Assembly: GCA_012032075.1 (NCBI GenBank)
Contig: JAAURU010000167.1
Location: 1-7,688, forward strand
Direction of reading: 5' to 3'
Source of the DNA: Flavobacterium sp.
GTDB taxonomy: Bacteria; Bacteroidota; Bacteroidia; Flavobacteriales; Flavobacteriaceae
Length of the DNA stretch: 7,688 bases
The notes under the pieces are model-generated. The model was not told the DNA's origin. It saw only the letters and a program-made list of their open reading frames with translations, and searched no databases. Below, piece by piece: positions 1 to 7,319 of the stretch. Each line of letters begins with the position of its first letter. The first letter of the stretch is position 1. The position numbers and the translations under genes were made by a program.

Positions 1-70
1 GCAACCTAAAGTAAAAGATGTATGCTATTTTAGTATCAAAAAAAAGGTCAAACATTGCTGTCTGTACCTT

Positions 71-101
71 CTTTCTTTTTTTCTTTCTTTTTTTCTTTCT
101 T
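71..101. repeat. 12-nt pyrimidine tandem repeat, about 2.6 copies
   Basis: Two perfect copies of CTTTCTTTTTTT lie at 71-82 and 83-94, followed by a partial third copy at 95-101. The plus strand is pure pyrimidine here and the minus strand pure purine. The tract lies just beyond the stop of the PfpI-like gene, in a stretch (1-130) where I find no supportable gene. It may be simple slippage-prone low-complexity DNA; no function is visible. Confidence 0.85.
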
Positions 102-130
102 AACTTTTTCTTTTCATAGCACTTTTTCTA

Positions 131-675
131 TTACAAAGCAGGTTCGTGCATACCTTCTTTAATTTCTTCGACCATTTTTCTGTTAAAAGCAGGTAAATCT
201 TCTGGTGTTCTACTAGTTACTAATCCTTTATCTACTACCACTTCTTTATCATACCATTCTGCACCAGCATTCATTAAATCTTTTCTAATTGAAGGATAGG
301 ATGTCATTTTTCTTCCTTCAACTACTTCTGACTAATTAGTGTTTGTGGTCCGTGACAGATTGCTGCTACAGGTTTTCCTTCTTCAAAAAAGTGTCTCACA
401 AATTGCAGCGCTTTTTCATTGGTTCTCAAACTATCTGGATTGATTACACCTCCTGGTAAGAGTAAAGCATTATAATCAGAAGCATTTGCTTCCTCTAATG
501 TTTTGTCTACTGTGTATGATTTTCCCCAGTTAGTCGATGCTCAAGCTTTAATAGTTCCAGTTTCTGGACTTATAATGTGGGTTTGCCAACCTTCTTTTTT
601 CTAAGGTTTCTTTTGGTGATGTTAATTCAATTTCCTCAAATCCAATTGGTAGATAAAATAGCTATTTTTTTTCAT
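131..675 (-). pseudogene. DJ-1/PfpI-family type 1 glutamine amidotransferase-like protein, broken by frameshifts and a stop
   Basis: No intact frame exists, but piecing three frames together gives a 180-residue protein of normal family length. It starts MKKIAIL, carries the GFEEIE segment (residues 11-16), a LLPGG loop (71-75) and the nucleophile elbow AAICHGPQ with Cys106 (codon at 355-357). It ends with the typical TSYPS and TSRTPEDLPAF segments. Family members are cytoplasmic stress proteins, described as peptidases, chaperones or glyoxalase/deglycase enzymes; which activity applies cannot be read here. The lesions are an extra A in the A8 run after the start codon (665-672), an extra base at 642-649, an extra A at 595-600, TGG to TGA at Trp44 (541-543), and a missing base near 330/331. 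The gene is divergent from the esterase. Either it is a true pseudogene or, more likely given other frameshifts in the window, poor sequence. Confidence 0.85.
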
Positions 676-715
676 AATGTTAAATTTTAAATGTTACTAT
701 TTGTTTTTGTTAGAA

Positions 716-723
716 CAAATTTA
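716..723 (-). promoter_or_regulatory. Candidate -7 promoter box (TAAATTTG) for the PfpI-like gene
   Basis: Read on the minus strand, 723 to 716 is TAAATTTG, a full match to the Bacteroidota -7 consensus TAnnTTTG. It lies about 40 bases upstream of the ATG at 675, leaving a short leader. I see no clear TTTG -33 element at the expected distance, so support is partial. Confidence 0.4.
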
Positions 724-735
724 CTGCTGTAAATT
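718..735. promoter_or_regulatory. 18-bp inverted repeat, possible operator
   Basis: AATTTAC (718-724) and GTAAATT (729-735) form a perfect 7-bp inverted repeat with a 4-base spacer. The left arm overlaps the candidate -7 box of the PfpI-like gene. That position would suit a repressor site, or a small hairpin. In A+T-rich DNA a repeat of this size can arise by chance, and I do not recognise it as the site of a named regulator. Confidence 0.3.
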
Positions 736-869
736 AGGTTTTGTCTTATAATATTTTTTGAAATTCTTACAAAACACTCACTTATTTGATACTACTAAAT
801 CTTATCCATTTAAGTTTTTATAAGAAATGATTAAAAAACTATCTTTACTGTATTACAAAACTAAATATC

Positions 870-1715
870 ATGAAAAACTATTTTTCACTATTTTTACTTC
901 TTACCAATACTTTATTTGCAGCAAAAGTGGATACTCTTGAGATTGTAAGTAAATCAATGGGACGAACTTTAAAGACTGCCGTTGTAACACCTACTACTTA
1001 TTCGAAAAGTAAATTAAACTATCCTGTTGTTTATTTATTGCATGGAGCTTATGGACATTTTCAAGATTGGTTGAAGAAAACACCTACTAAAAATGTAGTT
1101 GCTGCTTTAGCAGATCAATATAATCTTATAATTGTATTACCAGAAGGGGAGACGTTTAGTTTTTATTTAGATAGTCCAATAAGTAAAGAAAGTCAATTTG
1201 AAACTTTTATCACACAAGAAGTAATTCAGAAAGTAGATGCGAACTATAGAACTATTGCTACTAATAAAGGCAGAGTAATTACTGGACTTTCAATGGGTGG
1301 ACATGGAGCGTTATACTTGTCAAGCAAACATCCTGAACTTTTTTGTGCAGCTGGAAGCATGAGTGGAGCGGTAGATATGAGCACTATTTTTAATCCTGAG
1401 AATTTAGAGCGAATGAAACCTTTGATAACTCCTATTTTAGGAACCGAGATTTCATCAGCTGAAGTATTGGAGAAATATGCCGTTTTGGGTAAAATAGAAG
1501 TTATAAAAAACAATAAATTACCACTTATAATAGATTGTGGTGTAGATGATTTTTTAATTGAAAACAATAGAGAATTACACAGAAGGTTAGTTTATAATAA
1601 AGTACCTCACGATTATACTGAAAGGTCAGGAGCACACACATGGGAATATTGGGAAAATGCTTTGCCATATCACATTCTTTTTTTGAAACTATTTTTAAGG
1701 GGAATGGAGCATTGA
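870..1715 (+). CDS. Secreted alpha/beta-hydrolase esterase (esterase D / S-formylglutathione hydrolase-like family)
   Basis: This intact 281-residue protein opens with a hydrophobic signal peptide (about residues 1-18), so it should act in the periplasm or outside the cell. The mature part is a putative-esterase alpha/beta hydrolase (COG0627/Pfam Esterase type). Visible elements are HGAYG (58-62, oxyanion-hole region), the nucleophile elbow GLSMGG with Ser141, an acidic site in DCGVDDFL (Asp226 or Asp227), and His256 in GAHTWEYW. The full Ser-Asp-His triad is therefore present. Relatives include FrmB-type formylglutathione hydrolases, tributyrin esterase EstA and feruloyl/acetyl-xylan esterases. 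Export argues against a glutathione pathway role and for hydrolysis of short acyl or aromatic esters, but the substrate is not readable. The gene is transcribed alone, divergent from the PfpI-like gene, and ends at a strong terminator. No clean TAnnTTTG box was found upstream. Confidence 0.88.
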   Translation: MKNYFSLFLLLTNTLFAAKVDTLEIVSKSMGRTLKTAVVTPTTYSKSKLNYPVVYLLHGAYGHFQDWLKKTPTKNVVAALADQYNLIIVLPEGETFSFYLDSPISKESQFETFITQEVIQKVDANYRTIATNKGRVITGLSMGGHGALYLSSKHPELFCAAGSMSGAVDMSTIFNPENLERMKPLITPILGTEISSAEVLEKYAVLGKIEVIKNNKLPLIIDCGVDDFLIENNRELHRRLVYNKVPHDYTERSGAHTWEYWENALPYHILFLKLFLRGMEH

Positions 1716-1726
1716 AATAGAAAATT

Positions 1727-1757
1727 AAAAGACCTCCCAAATTGGAAGGTCTTTTTT
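1727..1757. terminator. Bidirectional intrinsic terminator between convergent genes
   Basis: AAAAGACCT (1727-1735) pairs perfectly with AGGTCTTTT (1747-1755) around an 11-base loop, and a T run follows at 1752-1757. On the minus strand the same hairpin is followed by TTTTAATTTT. It starts 12 bases after the esterase stop and lies 25 bases beyond the stop of the convergent T9SS gene, so it can serve both. Confidence 0.9.
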
Positions 1758-1781
1758 GGAATTAATAAAAACGCATCTTAA

Positions 1782-4521
1782 CTATTCAATAACTATTTTT
1801 TGTGTAACTCCATTTTTTGTTTGAATGAAATAAACACCTTTTGAATAATTCATTTCTAAATTTGAAGCAGCTACTTTTTCTGTAATTTTTCTGCCTAAAT
1901 TATCGTATAAACTAATGGTTTCAGGTTTGGTAAAATAAATCATACCATTTTTTACAGGATTTGGATAGGCAATAAATGAATTTGTTTCAGGTGTAAAATT
2001 TTCATTAGACAAGACATCATTAGTAATTTCATACATACTTAAAGTAGCACTTATCTCATTAGCCATAATTATTAATCCCTTCCCGGTTGGACTATCTTGT
2101 GGAGTAATATAAATAATACCTTCTGGACCTAAATCTCCACCTAATGCAGTTGTATTCCTGCTGTTTTTATAGGAAACAAATATAGGAGCCAATGGATTTG
2201 TAATATCATAAGTCATTAACCCACCAGTTCTTTCTAAAGTAATAAAAGCATAAGTAGCACCATTAATTTCTGCAACCGTAATGCCTTCTGGTTCAGGACC
2301 TTTATTGTCACTTCTGTTTTTTGGATTGTTATTGTCGTTACTTGCATTGAACAAAGCACCAAAAGTAGGATCTGAAGCTGTAATTCTTTCAAAATCGGAA
2401 CCACTATCATATACTAAAGTTCCTGTTGTTGCATTCCAAATACTAAATGAACGAGCACCAAAAACATGAATTTCGTCAAAATCACCATCTTCATCAATAT
2501 CACCAGTTGCATTACTAACAGTTAATCTTCCTAGATTTATATTCTTTTTTAAGAAAGAAGCATTTGGGAAAACCGAGGCATCTAAAACATAACTCGAGCT
2601 ACTTATTCTAACTTCTTCCGAGAGACCTCCATAATCTCTTGAATCTCCTTCGTTTGCAGTAACTATATAAGTTGTTCCATTTACTGTATAATTAGCAATA
2701 GCATCTGGCATAAACATTCCTTTTACTGGCCAATTACCCATAAAAATACCTGTAAACTGATCTGAGGAATCAAAAGCATTTTCAGCTAAATTTAAATCTT
2801 TAAGACCTAAAGGAGTGATGGCTGTAATTTGATTGTTTACCAAATCTATAGTTGCCAAAGCATTATTCTCTTGTAAACTTACCCATGCGGTTAATCCATC
2901 TGCAGCAACAGTAATGTATTCTGGTTCCACATCTCTTGAAACGGAAGGGTTTACTCCATAAATACGAACATTATTTGCTCTTAAATTGGCTAATTGACTA
3001 TCAAAAGCATTAAAATTCAAATTGGTAACGTCGGCTTGAATTACTGAGGTATAATCACCTGTTATATTTATAATTGAAATACTTCCTTCTGGATCAATAG
3101 TGTAGGCATCGTTTGGTTGTCCTTCATTTGCAGTTATAACTTTAGTTCCATCAGGAGTAAAAGTTACCATATCAGGTAAAACACCAGCTTCTACTACAGA
3201 ACCTATAGCTCCATTGGTATTCATAAAGACAACTTTACCATTTGTAAAATTGGCACCTTCTACAGTTGCTACAACAATTCCATTTTTAACTGCTATACTG
3301 GTTCCACCAATTCCATAAGATAATAAATCTACCGATTGGATATTTGTAATTGCCAAAGGATTTGAAAAATCTAAAATTTCCACTTTTGATGCAGTAGAGT
3401 TCATTACAAACAAACGTTGGGTTACAGGATCGTGTGCAACAATTTCTGCTGAACCAGCCGCATCTACTAAATAACTTGCTAAATAATTGATGTCTAAAGA
3501 ACTGTTCCCAACAGGAGCATTGCTTTCATCATCAAGTAGATATACCGTTTTTTGAGTTATTGTACCAAGTGAAGCACCATTGGATTGGATAAATTTAAAA
3601 CAAAATAGGAATCACCATTAAAAACAGTATTATTAGTAATTGGAATAGTTACTATATGTGTTGTAGCATTTGCAGGAATGGTAATCGTTTGATTAGTAAA
3701 ACTAAATTGATTACCATTGAAGCCGTTCCATTTGTTGTAGAAACGTTTAGCATTACATCAATTGAAGAAGACGAAGGCTCAGTAATACCTAAAATAATGT
3801 CAACTGAAGCTGAGTTTTCATTCACTACATTAAATTCTGTAGTAAAAGCAACTGTAGTGACTGGATTATTAAAAGTGGTTGTATTGAATGGTAAATCTGG
3901 AACAGTACCATTATTACTATCATTGGCACTTGTATTTTCTAATTGCCAATTAGCCATATTATTTATAGCCGTTAAATAAGCCATTGTTGTTAAACCTGTT
4001 CTTGGGCCATTGTAGTTTCCTATTATCAGTACTCTCAGGAAGTAAAACTGCAGTTGAACCTATGGTTAATCCAGAATTTGTTAAATCACCAAAACCTATT
4101 GACGCATTTGATATGGCTGCAAGCATTGTAGTTACTGTTCGAGGTGAAGTTCCTAAAAAAGCAAAAAGAGCATCTTCCGTTGCTGATAATCCACCAGCAT
4201 TATTTACTGTGATTGTTCCAATAGAAGGAGAAATAGCAGTACTAATATTAGTAATAGCAATGACTGTTCCAGCAGGAATTAAGTTAGGACCAGACGACCA
4301 AGTAAAGTCACCTTCATCTGTTCCAAAACTTGTTGAATTCCATTCAGAATCGCAAAAAATAATGGTTGAGTTTGCAGGAATATCTTTAAAAGTAACAAAG
4401 GCAACATCATCATTCCCATCAGCATTAAAGCCAATAAATGAAATATCACCCGTAGTTGTTAATTGTGCTTGAGTAAAAAAGAGATAAAAAAGACGATTAA
4501 TGTAGTAATTTTTGTTTTCAT
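1782..4521 (-). CDS. T9SS-exported choice-of-anchor I family protein with Calx-beta-like domain (frameshifted)
   Basis: After four one-base corrections this reads as 913 residues. Residues 1-20 are a signal peptide ending in TQAQ. Residues 21-195 form an N-terminal domain (GDISFIGFNADG start, NGPRTGL near the end) that I cannot name but have seen in secreted flavobacterial proteins. Residues about 220-333 are Calx-beta-like, with a YFVLNLSNP segment and a DDE end. Residues about 340-834 match the choice-of-anchor I family, a propeller-like domain, with AEIVAHDP, VTANEGDSRDY, a DIDEDGDFDE loop (about 674-683, probably calcium-binding) and GPEPEGI. Residues 846-913 are a type A T9SS sorting domain (YPNP, GVYFIQ, final KIVIE). 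The product should cross the outer membrane and be anchored or released. Lesions: missing T in T6 at 4475-4480, extra base near 4021, missing bases near 3718 and 3581. The part from 3575 to 1782 is unbroken. Function is unknown. Confidence 0.85.
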
Positions 4522-4524
4522 TTA

Positions 4525-4552
4525 GTATGTTTCTTGTTAAATACAAACATAC
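4525..4552. promoter_or_regulatory. Inverted repeat over promoter and leader of the T9SS gene
   Basis: GTATGTTT (4525-4532) and AAACATAC (4545-4552) form a perfect 8-bp inverted repeat with a 12-base spacer. One arm covers the predicted -7 box and the other lies 3 bases before the ATG. Because transcription should begin between the arms, it would act as DNA, for example as an operator, and not as an RNA hairpin. Chance is possible in such A+T-rich sequence. Confidence 0.3.
4544..4551 (-). promoter_or_regulatory. Candidate -7 promoter box (TATGTTTG) for the T9SS gene
   Basis: Minus-strand TATGTTTG (4551 to 4544) matches TAnnTTTG fully. It sits 22 bases upstream of the ATG at 4521, giving a leader of roughly 15 bases. 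A TTTG at 4570-4567 could be the -33 element, but the 15-base gap is shorter than usual. The position supports 4521 as the true start, not the upstream ATG at 4561 in another frame. Confidence 0.5.
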
Positions 4553-4656
4553 CTTTATCATATAACCAAATTGTTACCTCAAAATCATTAATTTATTTAG
4601 TAATCTTTACCTTAAAGTTTTTAAATTATTAAGCGTGTAAAATTAGTGTTAACTTT

Positions 4657-4872
4657 TTATTTTTTTAAGGCAACAATTCCTCCAGCAAATAAAGCAACTG
4701 CTAAGCCTAAGAAAATAAATCCTTTTGTTTGTCCAGATTCGTTTGAAGCATCTATTTCTATACCTAAAAAGGTTACTTCATTAGTGCTGTTTGAAACTTT
4801 ATTAACACCTATATAGCCTAAGTAAATTGAAAAGGCAAGTAGAATGATTCCGATAATTTTTGTAGCCTTCAT
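4657..4872 (-). CDS. Small two-helix membrane protein of unknown function
   Basis: This 71-residue protein has a hydrophobic helix at about residues 4-22 (IIGIILLAFSIYLGYIGV) and a second at about 50-68 (KGFIFLGLAVALFAGGIV), ending in a short KK tail. Between them is a polar loop with FLGIEIDASNESGQTKG. The layout resembles small inner-membrane proteins such as the DUF3185 type, and similar short proteins occur in Flavobacteriia, but I cannot assign the family firmly. The ATG at 4872 fits the start of the first helix. It lies 135 bases upstream of the T9SS gene on the same strand; that gene has its own candidate promoter, so they are probably separate units. No terminator hairpin is seen after its stop. 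Confidence 0.65.
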   Translation of the reverse strand: MKATKIIGIILLAFSIYLGYIGVNKVSNSTNEVTFLGIEIDASNESGQTKGFIFLGLAVALFAGGIVALKK

Positions 4873-5055
4873 AGTGAAATGAGATTAATGTTTAATTTAT
4901 AAAATTTATTAAACCAGATAGTATTAATAAATTATTTTAAAGCATAAAGTTATGTAAAGGTTACAAGTATTTATTATAAGTTTTGACCATTCATTTACAT
5001 TATTCACATTTTTAATTAGTTGAAAATAATTACCTACAGTTAGTGATTTTTTTAC

Positions 5056-5063
5056 TATTTTAG
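5056..5063 (+). promoter_or_regulatory. Weak candidate -7 box for the sensor-kinase operon
   Basis: TATTTTAG differs from TAnnTTTG at one conserved base and lies 36 bases before the ATG at 5100. No convincing -33 element was found. It is offered only because the 227-base divergent gap (4873-5099) must hold the operon promoter and shows nothing better. Confidence 0.2.
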
Positions 5064-5099
5064 ATACTTAATTTAGCTTGAAATTTAAAACTTATATCT

Positions 5100-5554
5100 A
5101 TGAAAACGTATCAGTCTTGTGGAAAAATAAATGTAGAAACAAAATCGGTGGAAGTAAAAACAATGTTGCCTCAACTAGAAGAAGGAGTTTATAAATATGT
5201 AAAATATTATAACATATCTAATCCGAATTATTATGGTATATTAGGTGTATTAATTGTTGAAAATGGACCAAATAATGACTTAACAGAGTTTGAAGGACCG
5301 ATAAATAAGATTCAAGTAGATAACAAATCAATTAACTTAAAAGAATTAAAGCAGCTGGAGAATGGTAAAGATTTTTCTAATTTAAAATCAAGTGATGTAA
5401 TTCATTTTATGTGCTTTCATGATGATTCATTTTATGGAGATGAAAAGGAACTAAAAATTTTCCAAGATAGTTTACCAAATTTCCAACTTTTGATTTGATT
5501 GAAGAACCTAAAGTTGGTAATGGTGGTGTACTTACTTTTGAAGGATGTTCTTAA
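5100..5554 (+). CDS. Unrecognised cytoplasmic protein, first gene of the sensor-kinase operon (frameshifted near the end)
   Basis: As written, the frame stops at 5498 after 132 residues. Adding one T to the T run at 5488-5491 replaces the tail and extends the protein to 151 residues, ending TFEGCS with a TAA at 5552-5554. That stop overlaps the kinase ATG (TAATG), which supports the longer form. The protein has no signal peptide or membrane segment, is rich in Lys, Asn, Glu and Asp, and has three cysteines (7, 105, 150). A segment HFMCFHDDSFYGDEKEL (102-118) is its most distinctive part. I do not recognise the family. Tight coupling to the kinase gene suggests a role in, or co-expression with, that signalling pathway, but this is inference from position. 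Confidence 0.6.
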
Positions 5555-7319
5555 TGTTTAGCTTCAAAAATAAATTACTTTTTACAGCAGCAATTTTCAT
5601 TGTTGCTTTTTCATTTGGTCAAAACAAGCAATTGGAAGCACTTAAAAAGACTATTAATCATGTTGCTATTGATTCTTCAAAAACGATAATTAATGGTATT
5701 AAAAGTAATCAGCTATCCTATAATGAAAAAGCAGATTTTGAGTATTTGAAAGCCAATTATCATAAGTTAATTAACGAAGATAATATGGCATATAAAAATT
5801 ATTTAGAAGCAAAAAAGAGATACATAATCTTAGATAGTGTTTCAAAAGTAGCTCAAATTAATATTGAAATGGTTTCTTTATTATTGGCTATTGAAAACAA
5901 TAAAATTGATTATAATATCTATATTAAAGAGTTTTTAGATTATGCTAAAACTGCTCAAGATGCTAAGTTATTAAGTGAAGGATATATGCAACTGGGTAAA
6001 TCTTTTTACAATTCCAATCCAAAGTTATCGATTGACTATTTTTTTAAAGCATTGAATGAGAATGAAAAACAAAATGATGAAGTTTATGGTGCTAGAATTA
6101 TGCAAAATATTGGAGCCACTTACGCTTCTGATGCTATCTTAAAATTAGATTCTGCCTTATTTTTTTATGATAAAGCGCTAAAAGTTTACAATAAAAATAG
6201 TCTCAATGAATACATCTCATACATCTATATTAACCGAGGAGTTGTTTTTACTAAAAAGAAAGAGTTTAATAAAGCAATTGACAGTTTTCTTAAAGCAGAT
6301 TCCATTTCAGTAAAGGAGTTTAAGAATAAAAACAAAGAAATTATTTATGGTTTTTTGGCGAATGCTTATAAAGAAAATAAAGATTATAAAAAAGCAATTG
6401 AATACATAGAAAAGCAAAAAGTCTTCCAAAACATTTTAGATGAAAAAGAACAAAACAAAGCCATAATTGATATAGATGCTAAGTATAAAACGGTTGAAAA
6501 AGAAAAGGAGAATAGAGCGTTAAAGCAGATAAATTTTAAAAGCAAAATAACGATTATCATTATCATTATTTTACTTCTATTGTCAGTTAGTATAGGTTTA
6601 TTATCTTTTAAAAATATAATGAGTAGAAAAAAAATTATTGAGCAAACAAAAAACAATTGAAAGTTAATAAATTAGAAAGTCAAATAAAAGAAACCAATTG
6701 AATGAAATTGATAAAATGCTTGCAGTTCAAGAAAAAGAGCGACAAAAGATAGCAGATGAATTACATGATAATTTAGGAAGTTTACTGGCTACGTTAAAAA
6801 TTAATTTTGAAACCTTGAATGAACAAGAAAAAAATGTAGTATTATATGCTAAAACAAATCAAATTATTGATGAAGCTTATGCAGAGGTGCGAAATATTTC
6901 ACATCTAAAGAATACTGGTGTAATTGGTAAAGAAGGATTGTTATTAGCTGTTAAAAAGATGGCAGAAAAAATGTCTGTTCCTCATAAAATTATATTCAAT
7001 GTAATTCCTTCTGGATTAAAAAATAGAATAGAGAATACAGTTGAGGTTTTATTATTTAGAATTATTCAAGAATTGGCAACAAATTGTATTTAAACACTCA
7101 AATGCTAGTGAAGTTAATATTTATTTGAACCAATACGATAATGATATAAACGTGATGGTAGAAGATAATGGGAAAGGTTTTGATGTAAATAAAATTAATG
7201 AAAACGATGGCATAGGATTGAAGAATATGGAACGAAAAGTGGAACAATTATTAGGCACTTTTACAATTGACACAAAAAGAGGAAGAGGAACAACCATCAT
7301 AATTGAATTACCACTATGA
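5554..7319 (+). CDS. TPR-containing membrane sensor histidine kinase (HisKA_3/HATPase_c), frameshifted
   Basis: Repaired, this is a 588-residue kinase. It has a signal peptide (to about SFG-Q23), a periplasmic region with tetratricopeptide-like repeats (clearest at about residues 142-290), a transmembrane helix (about 333-353) and a charged coiled-coil linker. The HisKA_3 phosphoacceptor motif ERQKIADELHDNLGS has His405. The HATPase domain has QELATNCIKH (Asn511), DNGKGF (Asp538), GIGL and GRGTT. It would autophosphorylate on His405 and pass the phosphate to the regulator encoded next. The start at 5554 overlaps the previous stop; an in-frame ATG at 5545 adds three residues. Lesions: missing base in the A6 run at 6648-6653, missing base near 6695, and extra T at 7089-7091, the last splitting the N-box. 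Removing that T restores the expected N-x-x-K-H spacing exactly. The stimulus is unknown. Confidence 0.88.

Noticed and set aside
1..103. Possible short open frames at the left edge (plus 2-103; minus 55 to the edge)
   Set aside because: Both are short, of low complexity or cut by the edge, and show no recognisable sequence or ribosome-binding context.
541..543. TGA read as tryptophan (alternative genetic code) at Trp44 of the PfpI-like protein
   Set aside because: TGA is used as the stop codon of the esterase and the kinase, and tryptophan elsewhere is TGG; a single in-frame TGA is better explained by mutation or error.
1244..1740. Minus-strand open frames opposite the esterase
   Set aside because: The plus strand encodes an intact esterase with a full catalytic triad; the second frame also runs through the terminator.
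1782..3413. Treating 3413 as the start of a separate 543-residue protein
   Set aside because: The apparent start is a TTG inside an unbroken frame that continues upstream with conserved choice-of-anchor I sequence (AEIVAHDPVTQRL) to the frameshift near 3581.
3656..4472. Plus-strand open frames of 107 and 162 codons opposite the T9SS gene
   Set aside because: They are antisense to segments that encode recognisable signal peptide, N-terminal and Calx-beta-like sequence on the minus strand, and they resemble no known protein.
6648..6700. Programmed ribosomal frameshifting in the kinase
   Set aside because: Two shifts would be needed within about 50 bases plus a third at 7090, with no clear slippery heptamer and stimulating structure; sequence error is simpler.
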